This document shows positions 35,611-44,008 of a stretch of 64,000 nucleotides of DNA, piece by piece. The translations under genes and the position numbers were made by a program. The DNA is from an uncultured Lachnospiraceae bacterium (GTDB taxonomy: Bacteria > Bacillota > Clostridia > Lachnospirales > Lachnospiraceae), in contig CAJULA010000004.1 of the NCBI GenBank assembly GCA_910587155.1, positions 1-64,000 of the forward strand, written 5' to 3'. The notes below the pieces were generated by a model that saw nothing but the letters and a program-made list of their open reading frames with translations, had not been told where the DNA came from and did not search any database. Numbering within the stretch: position 1 is the first letter of the stretch; each line of letters starts with the position of its first letter.

Positions 35611-37797
35611 CTACATACTGATCCTGTCCGCGATCTCGGCCATCTTGGCATCGTTCAGACGGGTATCCCCATGGATACGGGAATAGGACAGATACCCGTT
35701 CATCCGGTCGATCTTGGTCAGGTTATGACTGCCGCATTTGGGGCATACATCCATTTCCAGCTCCTGATGGCCGCAGTCATCACAATATGCCAGCGACAGA
35801 TTGACTCCCTCATACAGCCCCATATCCATGGCGCGGCGGATCAGTGTCCTGATGGCTTCTATATTATAATCTATGGGATATTTCACATACTGGATCTTGC
35901 CGCCGTTGGACATCTCCCAGAATCGGTATTCCTTGTCCTGTTTCTCTATGGGGGTAATCTCCTCCGTCACATGACAGTGAAAGCTGTTGCTCACATATTC
36001 TCTGTCAGAAACGCCTTCCACAATGCCATATTTCTCACGGAACTGTCTCACCTGCAGGCCGCAGAGATTCTCTGCCGGCGTGCCATAGATCGCATAGAGG
36101 TTCTTATCCTCTTCCTTGAATTCATTCACCTTCTGGTTGATATGCTCCAGTACTTCCAGTGCAAATGCCCCGTCTTCCACAAGCGATTTGCCATTATACA
36201 GCTCCTGCAGTTCATGCAGGGCCGTGATGCCAAACGAAGCGGTGGCCGATTTCAGAATCGGTTTGATCTTATCGGTCAGCTTCAGATGTCCGCCCAGAAA
36301 ACCGCCTTCGCAGTAAGCCAGCGGATTGGTGGAAGCACGCATTTCCCCCAGATAAGCATATGTCCTGATATGAAGCTGACGGATCAGATTCAGATAGTAA
36401 TCCAGCACTTCATAAAAATCCCTGCTTTCCTGTCTGGCCTTTGCCAGGATCATGGGCAGATGCAAAGAGACAGCCCCGATATTGAAACGGCCCACAAAGA
36501 CCGGCACATCCTTATCATCCGCCGGATGCATTCCTCCCCTTTCGTACCACGGGGAAAGAAAGGCACGACAGCCCATGGGAGAGATGATCTTTCCATACTG
36601 CTTGTACATACTGGCGATATAGCCTCTGCCTGTCAGCGACAACCAGTCCGGATACATGGTTTTGGCAGAGCATTTCACCCCTGCTTCAAAGACATCCTCC
36701 AGCTCTTTTCCCGGCCCATGCAGATTTTCATCATATAAAAATACAATCTTGGGAAAGAGCACAGGCTTTTTACATTCCGCCTTGCCCTGCCCCTCCCGTC
36801 TTACATTCAGCATGGAAATCGTAGCCAGTCTGGCAAAGCGGCCTGTCCCTGTCCCTGCCGTCACCGTGATAAAGGGATAGTCTCCCCGGCTGCTGGCCAC
36901 AGTGTTAAACTTATATTCCCAGCCCTGAAAGCCCTGTTCAAACTCTCTGACCACATCAGCCCAGGCTTCCGTTTCCGCCCGCCCGCGCTCTATCCCCAGG
37001 CGCGTATATTTATCAATGGCCCGCCGATAGGATTTTTCCGCATAGGGCTCCAGAATCAGATCCACACTCGGCACGGTAAATCCGCCATACTGCTGACTGG
37101 CGGCGCTTAAGACAATATCTCCGATCACATCAAACGCCACATCCAGCGTCTTCGGCTCATTGTACCAGATATTTCCCATTTCAAAACCGCCGGACAGAAC
37201 ATGCTCCACATCAAAGAGACAGCAATTCATCGTATCCCTTCTGGCCGACATATCATGGACATAGATATAACCGTCCCGGCATGCCTGGATCTCCTCCGTC
37301 GTCATAAAAAATTTCTGGTACAGCTCTTTGTTCAGCTGGTTAAAGATCAGGCTTCGTTTCGTGGACACCAGAGCGGAATCCGTATTGGCATTCTCCTTAT
37401 CTCCCACATACATGATGGACTGGCTCTTTTTGTAGACATCATCCAGCATCCGCACGAAATCCTGCTTGTAATTGCGGTAGTCACGATAGCTCTTGGCCAC
37501 AATGGGTTTGACCTGTTCCAGAGCACTCTCAACAATATTGTGCATAACGGGAATGGGCACCGCATCCTCTCCCATTTCCTCCACTTTTTCTATCACATAC
37601 CGGCAGATATGCTCCTTTTCCTGATCCGTAAATTTTGTCAGTGCGCGGTATGCGGACTTCCCCACCGCATCTATCACCTTCTGCACATTGAAAGCCTCCC
37701 GGCTTTTGTCCTTTTTGATCACCCATATCTGCCGCACGGGTTTAAACCGCGGACTGTAATCTGTCGTATCTTCCTTTTCCATTGCTGTCATACGCAT
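35611..37797 (-). CDS. nrdD: Anaerobic ribonucleoside-triphosphate reductase
   Basis: 728 residues from ATG 37797, with GGAGG seven bases upstream. An ATP-cone regulates activity at the N-terminus (WVIKKDKSREAFNVQKVIDAVGKSAYRAL). The catalytic barrel is followed by a zinc site near the C-terminus (CDDCGHQELEMDVCPKCGS) and the glycyl-radical loop RMNGYLSYSRIHGD. It reduces NTPs to dNTPs under anoxia. It is preceded by a 56-residue membrane protein gene in what looks like one operon. Confidence 0.96.
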   Translation of the reverse strand: MRMTAMEKEDTTDYSPRFKPVRQIWVIKKDKSREAFNVQKVIDAVGKSAYRALTKFTDQEKEHICRYVIEKVEEMGEDAVPIPVMHNIVESALEQVKPIVAKSYRDYRNYKQDFVRMLDDVYKKSQSIMYVGDKENANTDSALVSTKRSLIFNQLNKELYQKFFMTTEEIQACRDGYIYVHDMSARRDTMNCCLFDVEHVLSGGFEMGNIWYNEPKTLDVAFDVIGDIVLSAASQQYGGFTVPSVDLILEPYAEKSYRRAIDKYTRLGIERGRAETEAWADVVREFEQGFQGWEYKFNTVASSRGDYPFITVTAGTGTGRFARLATISMLNVRREGQGKAECKKPVLFPKIVFLYDENLHGPGKELEDVFEAGVKCSAKTMYPDWLSLTGRGYIASMYKQYGKIISPMGCRAFLSPWYERGGMHPADDKDVPVFVGRFNIGAVSLHLPMILAKARQESRDFYEVLDYYLNLIRQLHIRTYAYLGEMRASTNPLAYCEGGFLGGHLKLTDKIKPILKSATASFGITALHELQELYNGKSLVEDGAFALEVLEHINQKVNEFKEEDKNLYAIYGTPAENLCGLQVRQFREKYGIVEGVSDREYVSNSFHCHVTEEITPIEKQDKEYRFWEMSNGGKIQYVKYPIDYNIEAIRTLIRRAMDMGLYEGVNLSLAYCDDCGHQELEMDVCPKCGSHNLTKIDRMNGYLSYSRIHGDTRLNDAKMAEIADRISM

Positions 37798-37846
37798 CGG
37801 TAATCCTCCCGGGTTCCTGTCGCTCTGTTGTTGTGTCTCCTCACGA

Positions 37847-38017
37847 TCAGTTTACGGTTTCTTTTGCCCCACTGCCTTGCCCGGCAGCCGCTTTCGCGTC
37901 TTTTGCCTTTCTCCATTTAGCCCCGGTTATGCATGCAGTCACCGACAACGCCACAAACACCAGAAACAGTATCAGATAAGATAAAAAATATCCTACAAAA
38001 GCAGTTACATTTGCCAT
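37847..38017 (-). CDS. Small single-pass membrane protein upstream of nrdD
   Basis: 56 residues, easily missed by size. The N-terminus MANVTAFVGY leads into one membrane helix (FLSYLILFLVFVALSVTACI), then a basic, Ala/Lys-rich tail (KWRKAKDAKAAAGQGSGAKE). A GAGGG site lies just upstream of the ATG at 38017. It is the first gene after a near-consensus promoter (38096-38124) and precedes nrdD by 49 bp. The function is unknown; a regulatory or anchoring peptide for the reductase is only a guess. Confidence 0.65.
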   Translation of the reverse strand: MANVTAFVGYFLSYLILFLVFVALSVTACITGAKWRKAKDAKAAAGQGSGAKETVN

Positions 38018-38095
38018 ATTCCCTCACCCTTTCCTCTTCACTGCGCATACCGGGAATCCTGCCGGATGCCATGATATCCCGGATCATACGCATTC

Positions 38096-38124
38096 ATTAT
38101 AAACAATCTGCCCGCAAAAAGCAA
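38096..38124 (-). promoter_or_regulatory. Promoter for the nrdDG operon
   Basis: TTGCTT (38124-38119), a 17-bp spacer and consensus TATAAT (38101-38096) on the minus strand, directly against the rnhA stop codon. I see no NrdR box. Confidence 0.65.
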
Positions 38125-38598
38125 TCATCCCTGGAAAATATCATCCAGCAGCTCCGTCCCGTCCGCCGCCGTGGTAGCCAGCAGATCACAGCGCTCGTTT
38201 TCCGGATGCCCGTTGTGTCCCTTCACCCAGACAAACCGTACCCTGTGAGGCCCTTTTGCTGCCAGCAGACGCTGCCAGAGATCCACATTTTTCACCGGCC
38301 CTGCCGAGCCCTTCCAGCCCTTTTTCAGCCATCCGTCGACCCATCTCTTATTAAAGGCGTCCGTTACATATCTGGAATCTGAAATCACTTCCACTTCACA
38401 CGGCTTTGTCAGCGCTTCCAGTCCGATGATCACCGCCATCAGTTCCATCCTGTTGTTGGTCGTTTTTTTATAACCGCCGCTGTACTCCCTTGTATGCAGC
38501 ACACCTGCCCTGTCCGTATAATGCAGAATCGTCCCATACCCGCCGGGGCCGTCAGGATTGCCTCTGGCAGAGCCGTCCGTATAAATCGTCACTTTCAT
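38125..38598 (-). CDS. rnhA: Ribonuclease HI
   Basis: 157 residues with the intact catalytic set: Asp in YTDGSARGNP, Glu in NNRMELMA, Asp in VISDSRYV and the His/Asp pair in VKGHNGHPENERCD. It degrades the RNA strand of RNA:DNA hybrids. Its ATG overlaps the stop of the MutS-like gene by four bases (ATGA), making it the third cistron of an overlapping operon that starts with the MBL-fold hydrolase at 41008. Confidence 0.95.
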   Translation of the reverse strand: MKVTIYTDGSARGNPDGPGGYGTILHYTDRAGVLHTREYSGGYKKTTNNRMELMAVIIGLEALTKPCEVEVISDSRYVTDAFNKRWVDGWLKKGWKGSAGPVKNVDLWQRLLAAKGPHRVRFVWVKGHNGHPENERCDLLATTAADGTELLDDIFQG

Positions 38599-40295
38599 GT
38601 CCTTGCCTCCTCCGATTGCAAATTTTGCAGCTGTTTTGCCCGCGCAAACGCTTCCTGCACAATCTCTTCCTCATAGCCTACCGCTGCCAGCAGACGTATG
38701 GCATTGCACGTATCTGCCCGTCCGGGCCGCAGCCGGTAGGAAAATATCATTCCGCTGCCCGCCACTTCTTCCGTAAAATAATAATTATCATACTCTTTTT
38801 CCAGCAGATATGTCAGTTCCCTGTCATGCGTGGCTGCAAAGCAGGTAATCCGTGGAGGCCGGATATGCCGCAGAATGGAAGCGGCAGCAGAGATCCTCTC
38901 CACACTCCCTGTCCCGCGCAGAATCTCATCCACAAAGCAGTAAAGCTTTCTGTCTCCCATTACGTCCGCGTCCAGTATTCGCTTTAAGGAAAGGATCTCT
39001 GCCATATAACTGCTCCGGCCATCCCGTATGTCCCCGCCGTCTGCCATGGCTGTATAAATATGGCACAAAGGAGCACAAAATTCAGTGGCAAGCGCGGTGT
39101 GAATGGTTTGGGCCAGCAGCAGATTCACCGCTATGGTCTTTAAAAAAGTGGACTTTCCTGAGGCGTTGGAGCCGGTGAGCAGCACACCCTTGTTTCCTGT
39201 CACACGGATACTGTTGGCAACGGGCTTTTCCAGCAGCGGATGGACACATTCGCAGACGGAAAGCGCCGTCTCTGCGCGGCACACATGCAGTGCAGGGATA
39301 CAATATGCTTTCAGCGACATCCGGTACAGACAAATACTGATGCAGGCATCCATATAACCGACAAACGCATATCCTGCACACAGCTCCTCCTCCAGGGAGA
39401 GGATTCTCTCCCGCAGTGCCATAAACTGAACGATGTCCGGATGAAACAGGATACGGATATAATCTCCCACAAGGGAAAGCGGGCTGCCGGCGCTGCAGCT
39501 TTGCCGGATCCAGAAGCTATGACGCCGCAGCACGTTCAGTTTTTTAAGACAGGCGGCGATATCCATCCGCTCAGTTTCCCATGCTTCCCGGCATATCTCA
39601 CGCGGCAGGGCATGATACAGACTCTCCATCCCCTGTATCATGCCGAGCAGCCACACAATATGTCTCAGAAACGGCAGCACCCTGGCACGTTCCCTGAAAT
39701 AAGTAACCATCTGCACGATCAGGACCAAAAGCAGCAGGCATACTCCCGCTCCTCCGGCCCCGACAGATACGATACCGGCAAAAAGACAGGCGGCCCATCC
39801 CACATATTCTCTGACAGGCTTCTTCTGCTCTCCCTCTTTCATGACTCGCAGACAATCCGAAAAGGGATTCCCCTGCGCTTTCCCAATGGCGGCCAGAATT
39901 TCCCGTATCCGCATCCGTTCCTCTGCATGAGCAGTAAAATAAGCGGCCGCAAACTCCCATTTTCCCGCTTCTTCCACCGTTTCCGCCGGGTGATGGAGCG
40001 CCGTATACAGATATTCCGTGCCCGCCTGTGACAGTGTATAGTCCAGCCTTCTGAAAACGGTGTCCATCTCCAGTTCTCTCCAGGTGATGCCATCAACGTA
40101 GCAGGTGCTCTCCTTGTCATCCTCTGCCCCACGCTTTGCCGTCAGCTCCTTCCTGTATGCACGGGGCGCCCTGCCGCAGTCCTCCTCAAGCCTTTCCCGC
40201 AGCGCCTGTTTCTTCCTCTTTTCTTCCCGCAGTCCATGACAAAACAGCAGGATAACGGCCGCCGCGAGAATAACCGGAATCAGCCCGTAACTCAT
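38595..40295 (-). CDS. Membrane-anchored MutS-family ATPase
   Basis: 566 residues from ATG 40295, which overlaps the upstream stop by four bases and has GGAG seven bases before it. An N-terminal membrane helix (about 4-19) and two more (about 165-200) frame a helical region resembling the MutS lever domain. The C-terminal ATPase has Walker A GSNASGKST (375-383), Walker B FVDEILRGTG and ATHDREL, as in MutS. The mismatch-recognition and connector domains are absent. Such membrane MutS-like proteins occur in Firmicutes and Bacteroidetes, but their role is not known. It is flanked by an MBL-fold hydrolase and RNase HI in one overlapping operon. Confidence 0.82.
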   Translation of the reverse strand: MSYGLIPVILAAAVILLFCHGLREEKRKKQALRERLEEDCGRAPRAYRKELTAKRGAEDDKESTCYVDGITWRELEMDTVFRRLDYTLSQAGTEYLYTALHHPAETVEEAGKWEFAAAYFTAHAEERMRIREILAAIGKAQGNPFSDCLRVMKEGEQKKPVREYVGWAACLFAGIVSVGAGGAGVCLLLLVLIVQMVTYFRERARVLPFLRHIVWLLGMIQGMESLYHALPREICREAWETERMDIAACLKKLNVLRRHSFWIRQSCSAGSPLSLVGDYIRILFHPDIVQFMALRERILSLEEELCAGYAFVGYMDACISICLYRMSLKAYCIPALHVCRAETALSVCECVHPLLEKPVANSIRVTGNKGVLLTGSNASGKSTFLKTIAVNLLLAQTIHTALATEFCAPLCHIYTAMADGGDIRDGRSSYMAEILSLKRILDADVMGDRKLYCFVDEILRGTGSVERISAAASILRHIRPPRITCFAATHDRELTYLLEKEYDNYYFTEEVAGSGMIFSYRLRPGRADTCNAIRLLAAVGYEEEIVQEAFARAKQLQNLQSEEART

Positions 40296-41008
40296 AGGCG
40301 AAACTCCTGCCCCGGCACCGTGATTTCCATGATCCGTCCCGCACACGATTTTCCCGCCGCACTTTTTTTGAAGTCGGTGATCACACTGTAGTCCTCCCAC
40401 ATATGCATGGGAAATACAACTGCCGCATCTGTCTTCTGCAAAAACACTTCCATCCCCCGTCCAAAACTGCTTCCCAGCCTGGGATCAAGCGGAACAAATG
40501 CCACATCAAAATGCCTGCCCTCTATGCGGGAAATTTCACTTTTGTAATCCTCTGCCATCCGCTCATTCCAGGACGCCTCTTCTCCCTCCCAGTGCCACCA
40601 GTTCAGATCACCCCCATGGTAAATGACCTTTCCCTCGGCACTGACGATAAATGCCACCCCTTCATCAGTGGACCGCAGCGTTTCCACTGTAATATCCTGC
40701 CAGCATATCTTCTGGTTCTTTCCGATCCGTGTGACTGACTCCCGCACCGCCGCATCCACGCCCCATCTTTCCAGATACGCCTCGCTGAGCCTGATATCCG
40801 AAGAAAGAAAATAATGAAGCTTTTTATATTGACCATATAAGTCAAATATTTTCATCTGAAAATGATCCTGATGCTTGTGGGAAGCAAAAAACACAATTGT
40901 CTTATCCTGATCCCATACCGGGAGTTCTCCCCGGTAGTAGTCAAAGATAAAAACATAGTTGTCCATTTCCACGGCAAAACCGCTGTGATACAAATACGTA
41001 ACCTTCAT
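40292..41008 (-). CDS. MBL-fold metal-dependent hydrolase (UlaG-like)
   Basis: 238 residues from ATG 41008 (AGAGGG upstream). The metallo-beta-lactamase motif HxHxDH is visible as SHKHQDHF. A second metal-site region (IYHGGDLNWWHWEG) and the C-terminal FPMHMW His complete the fold seen in UlaG and similar phosphoesterases. The substrate cannot be assigned from sequence. It is the first gene of the overlapping hydrolase, membrane MutS-like, RNase HI operon. Confidence 0.82.
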   Translation of the reverse strand: MKVTYLYHSGFAVEMDNYVFIFDYYRGELPVWDQDKTIVFFASHKHQDHFQMKIFDLYGQYKKLHYFLSSDIRLSEAYLERWGVDAAVRESVTRIGKNQKICWQDITVETLRSTDEGVAFIVSAEGKVIYHGGDLNWWHWEGEEASWNERMAEDYKSEISRIEGRHFDVAFVPLDPRLGSSFGRGMEVFLQKTDAAVVFPMHMWEDYSVITDFKKSAAGKSCAGRIMEITVPGQEFRL

Positions 41009-41093
41009 TTTCCCTCTGTTTCCGTGCCTTTTCAGCACAACCAAACCGTTGCCATGATGCGAAATCCCGCCGGGCATGGAAAGCCCCGCGGCT

Positions 41094-41122
41094 TTGCACA
41101 ATGCGTTATCCTGTGATATGAT
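41094..41122 (+). promoter_or_regulatory. Promoter for the YgjP-like gene
   Basis: TTGCAC (41094-41099), a 17-bp spacer and TATGAT (41117-41122), about 50 bp before the start codon. Confidence 0.6.
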
Positions 41123-41173
41123 ATCTCTGTCCCATAAGACTCCTTTTTATCCTGTAACAAGAAAGGTACTTGC

Positions 41174-41788
41174 ATGAAAACATCATCATCCTGCCGTGAG
41201 GGAATCTTCCATCCACCGTCGGCGCCTTCCCTCTCCATCCCCTATCTGATCAAGAAAAGCAACCGCAGGACATGGGCGCTGTCCATCGGCCAGGATCTGA
41301 CACTGACAGTCAGAATACCGCTCACGGTTTCCTTTTCCGACGCGCGGCAAATCCTGTGTACAAAAGAAAACTGGATCGTGAAAAAATACCGGGAACTGGA
41401 GCAGGCGGCAGCCTCTGTGCCTGTCTCTGCTCTGACCCCGGTGCAGAGACAGGCACTGGAAGAGCGTTACCGTCAGGCAGCCCGGGAATATTTTCCGCGC
41501 AGAGTCGCATATTATCAGAATATCATCGGTGTCACCTGCGGCACGATCACCATCCGGGACCAGAAAACCCGTTGGGGAAGCTGCTCCGCCAAAGGGAATC
41601 TGAACTTTAACTGGCGTCTGATGCTGGCGCCGCCGCGTGTGCTGGACTATGTCGTCGTCCACGAACTCTGTCACCGCAGAGAAATGAATCATTCCAAAGC
41701 GTTCTGGGCGCTCGTGGAAGCGGTTCTCCCCGATTATGCTCAACTGCGAACATGGCTAAAAGACAACGGCAAAACACTGGTTCTGTAA
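41174..41788 (+). CDS. YgjP-like M48-related metallopeptidase (DUF45)
   Basis: 204 residues. The zinc motif HExxH is HELCHRREMNHSKAFW, with the downstream His typical of YgjP/WLM-like proteases. The upstream signature KTRWGSCSAKGNLNFNWRL is diagnostic for the family. It is cytosolic with no signal peptide. Homologues are annotated as metal-dependent hydrolases, and no substrate is known for this branch. It is transcribed divergently from the MBL-fold hydrolase gene. The start has AAAGG eight bases upstream. Confidence 0.85.
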   Translation: MKTSSSCREGIFHPPSAPSLSIPYLIKKSNRRTWALSIGQDLTLTVRIPLTVSFSDARQILCTKENWIVKKYRELEQAAASVPVSALTPVQRQALEERYRQAAREYFPRRVAYYQNIIGVTCGTITIRDQKTRWGSCSAKGNLNFNWRLMLAPPRVLDYVVVHELCHRREMNHSKAFWALVEAVLPDYAQLRTWLKDNGKTLVL

Positions 41789-41812
41789 CGTCTGCTGCCC
41801 TGCCCTTTTCTC

Positions 41813-42340
41813 TCAGTCGTTTGTAATCGCTATCTGGCACATCTTCATCGTCGTCAGCGCTGCTTCATGACTCTCTGGCGTAACGCCGGCACAGCAGGAA
41901 GCATCCACCAGAATCTCTGTTTCCGGCATCGCTGCCTTCAGCAAAAGTGCGTTGCTGACTACACAGATATCCGTACAAAGGCCCACCAGTTCTATCTCCA
42001 ACTCTTCCCTGTCGTTTTCCTCCTGCAAGAGATCCGCCAGAACGATACTCCCAAAGGCAGGTTTATTCACGATCATGGCGCTCCCAAGCGCCGCCGCCAC
42101 ATCCGGATGGATCTCCCATCCCGGCGTTCCCTCCACGCAATGCACCACCGGCAGATGCCTGCCTTCCGCAGTCTCCAAATAGTTGTCCTGATGGGTATCT
42201 CTGGTGGCATACACATGTCCCGTGGGATATTCCCTGATCTTTTCCACCACATGGGGGACGATCGCCTGCGCCTCTTTCGTTCCCAGTGTGCCGTCAATAA
42301 AATCTTTCTGCATGTCTATCACGACCAATATCTTTTTCAT
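41813..42340 (-). CDS. Isochorismatase/nicotinamidase-family cysteine hydrolase
   Basis: 175 residues from ATG 42340; a GGAG site precedes it, and the longer frame to 42427 is unsupported. The catalytic triad is apparent: Asp9 in VVIDMQKDF, Lys in VNKPAFGS and Cys in GLCTDICVVSNALLL. This fits PncA-type nicotinamidases, which deamidate nicotinamide to nicotinate for NAD recycling, but related amidohydrolases share the triad. Its promoter is back to back with that of the VanZ-like gene. Confidence 0.85.
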   Translation of the reverse strand: MKKILVVIDMQKDFIDGTLGTKEAQAIVPHVVEKIREYPTGHVYATRDTHQDNYLETAEGRHLPVVHCVEGTPGWEIHPDVAAALGSAMIVNKPAFGSIVLADLLQEENDREELEIELVGLCTDICVVSNALLLKAAMPETEILVDASCCAGVTPESHEAALTTMKMCQIAITND

Positions 42341-42398
42341 CCATTCTCTCCTTCCCTTGCCACAACCAGCATAAAAAGTAACCAACTGACTACAAATA

Positions 42399-42449
42399 TA
42401 AATATCACACCCGTCCTGCCTTGTCAATCCATGGAAAATCCGCTACACT
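42399..42449. promoter_or_regulatory. Back-to-back promoters sharing overlapping -35 boxes
   Basis: Plus strand: TTGTCA (42421-42426), 17 bp, TACACT (42444-42449) towards the VanZ-like gene. Minus strand: TTGACA (42427-42422), 17 bp, TATTTA (42404-42399) towards the cysteine hydrolase. The two -35 hexamers occupy the same seven bases, so polymerase binding should be mutually exclusive. Confidence 0.6.
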
Positions 42450-42477
42450 ATTATCATAAAAGGGGGAGGGACGTTTT

Positions 42478-43077
42478 ATGACACACGAATATCTGATACC
42501 GATCCGCATGGTCTACGCATTTTCCCCGCTGATTACAGTCCTCTTTCTCATCCCTTATTCCATCTGGCAGCATCACAGGTATCAGAAAATCGTACCGGCC
42601 AGAATGGCTGTTATGTTTTCTTTTATCTTTTACCTCATACTGATGTATTTTTATATCATCACGCCTCTGCCTTCCTTTGACTGGGTGCTGGCCAACCCGC
42701 TGCCCATGCCCATACAGCTCAATCCCTTTGCTTTTCTCCATGATATCAGACAGCAGGTGTACTGGATCCTGTCAGGCACCGGCCATGTCAATATCTCTCA
42801 TTCCGCCTGGTTTCAGGTTGGGGGCAATCTGGGTCTGCTCCTGCCTTTCGGCATCTATCTGCGCTGCTATTTTCACCGCAGTCTCCGTCAGACCATCCTG
42901 CTTTCCTTCAGCCTTTCTCTCTTTTTTGAGCTGACACAGCTCACCGCCCTGTACGGCATTTACCCGGCGCCTTACAGAATCTTTGATATCAATGACCTTA
43001 TGTTCAATACGATCGGCGGCGCCATCGGCTACCGGATCGCCCCCTGTCTGCGGCGTCCTTTTCATTTTTTATTATGA
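42478..43077 (+). CDS. VanZ-family membrane protein
   Basis: 199 residues with about five membrane segments. The VanZ signature segments are present: NPFAFLHDI, WFQVGGNLGLLLPFGIYL, FELTQL and RIFDINDLMFNTIGGAIGYR. VanZ-type proteins can give low-level resistance to lipoglycopeptides such as teicoplanin by an unclear mechanism, but most chromosomal copies have unknown roles. The start has AGGGGGAGGG upstream. No other resistance gene is near. Confidence 0.85.
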   Translation: MTHEYLIPIRMVYAFSPLITVLFLIPYSIWQHHRYQKIVPARMAVMFSFIFYLILMYFYIITPLPSFDWVLANPLPMPIQLNPFAFLHDIRQQVYWILSGTGHVNISHSAWFQVGGNLGLLLPFGIYLRCYFHRSLRQTILLSFSLSLFFELTQLTALYGIYPAPYRIFDINDLMFNTIGGAIGYRIAPCLRRPFHFLL

Positions 43078-43136
43078 ATTTCTTTCTTTTCTTTTTAGAA
43101 TTCTGACACGATTTGGACATATTTTCCACTTATAAT

Positions 43137-43292
43137 AAAACCATCAAAAGGAGTTAGTACTGATGCACGACGCGTATGCACGGTATTAGCTTCGACTACC
43201 AACATCCTTAATCCATAAGGATTAAGTTCTTCATAAATACTCCCCCTCATAGTATAGTGACGAAAAAGGAAGATGCAGCCATCTTCCTTTTT
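43137..43292 (+). ncRNA. Candidate structured small RNA with C-rich loop
   Basis: No long credible ORF, yet four ordered structures follow a TATAAT at 43131-43136. First is a stem between AAGGAGTTAGTA (43148-43159) and TACCAACATCCTT (43197-43209). Second is a perfect hairpin, CTTAATCC-ATAA-GGATTAAG (43207-43226), whose left arm competes with the first stem. Third is ATACT-CCCCCTCAT-AGTAT (43237-43255) with a C-rich loop. Last is an intrinsic terminator (43263-43292). A good -35 is lacking, so the RNA could instead be the 3' end of the VanZ-like transcript. The strand is not certain. Confidence 0.45.
43263..43292. terminator. Bidirectional intrinsic terminator
   Basis: AAAAAGGAAGATG (43263-43275), loop CAGC, CATCTTCCTTTTT (43280-43292). 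It is a perfect 13-bp stem with A and T tracts, serving the region right of the VanZ-like gene and the convergent lipoprotein gene. Confidence 0.9.
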
Positions 43293-43307
43293 CATCGTCC
43301 CGAAAAC

Positions 43308-43880
43308 CTATTTTGTTTCATAACTCTTGTCAAATGTATGCCTTACATCAATATCGGTCAGCACACCATTATAACATTGAAAAGTGACGGTATAGGATCC
43401 GTTGTCCAGATTATGAAACTTCCACTCCGCCGACTCGTCATCATCCATCTCCAGATCCGGATAAGCGGCCTGCAGCTCCTCTTCTGACATACCGATGGGA
43501 TTGACACCGTTTATGGATATGTTCAGATCGGCGCCCCCCTCATCAAGGGAAAAGAACCCCAATTCCTCGATAACACAGGAAAATACGTTTTTACTCTCTT
43601 TGCTCTCATTGACCAGGGTAAGGCTGCAGTAATTTTTTCCGTCTTTCTCTAAAAAAACAGAAGAAGTCCACGATCTGTCGGGTAATTCAAAGATCATGGC
43701 GCCCAGATCATTGAGCTCGAAGCCTTCTTCCGTCAGATCCAACGGCACGCTCTCGCCTACCACCACGCTCGTCCCATCCAGCAGCACTTCCGGCGGTGTC
43801 CCTTTCTCTGCGCCGCATCCGGTAGATAGAACCACAAGTAGCATGGCAAAAACTGCCGTTAGTTTTTTTATGTAATTCAT
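43308..43880 (-). CDS. Lipoprotein of unknown function
   Basis: 190 residues from ATG 43880, with GGAG about eight bases upstream. A lipoprotein signal is clear: MNYIKKLTAVFAMLLVVLSTGCG, lipobox STGC. The mature part is acidic, with no family I recognise; segments GVNPIGMSEEELQAAYPDLE and YTVTFQCYNGVLTDIDVRHTF suggest a small alpha-beta repeat as in SmpA/OmlA-like or PepSY-like lipoproteins (weak resemblance). It lies downstream of tpiA, separated by two hairpins, so it is probably a separate transcript. Confidence 0.72.
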   Translation of the reverse strand: MNYIKKLTAVFAMLLVVLSTGCGAEKGTPPEVLLDGTSVVVGESVPLDLTEEGFELNDLGAMIFELPDRSWTSSVFLEKDGKNYCSLTLVNESKESKNVFSCVIEELGFFSLDEGGADLNISINGVNPIGMSEEELQAAYPDLEMDDDESAEWKFHNLDNGSYTVTFQCYNGVLTDIDVRHTFDKSYETK

Positions 43881-43910
43881 CTTTCTTCTCCATTCTGTCA
43901 CAATAACGAT

Positions 43911-43974
43911 CCCGGAAGACCATAAATGGCCTTCCGGGAGACATAACGGTTCAGGCAAAACGGTCTGCCTGAAC
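43911..43974 (-). terminator. Two hairpins downstream of tpiA
   Basis: First on the transcript: GTTCAGGCA (43949-43957) pairs with TGCCTGAAC (43966-43974). Second: CCCGGAAG-A-CCAT-AA-ATGG-C-CTTCCGGG (43911-43938), with one mismatch. T-runs are weak, but the pair lies between tpiA and the lipoprotein gene and probably marks the end of the glycolytic operon. Confidence 0.6.
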
Positions 43975-44008
43975 TGTTACCTGGAAACAACAGTATCAGA
44001 CCAGCCTG

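Noticed and set aside
34978..36738. 586-codon plus-strand ORF opposite nrdD
   Set aside because: nrdD and nrdG motifs are certain on the minus strand; no ribosome-binding site or family on the plus strand.
43157..43183. Tiny ORF (8 codons, MHDAYARY) after an AAGGAG on the plus strand
   Set aside because: Too short to judge; its site is locked in the predicted stem. It could be a leader peptide but nothing downstream supports it.
43095..43295. 66-codon ORF on the minus strand
   Set aside because: It begins inside the terminator stem, has no ribosome-binding site and covers the structured-RNA region; composition gives no family signal.
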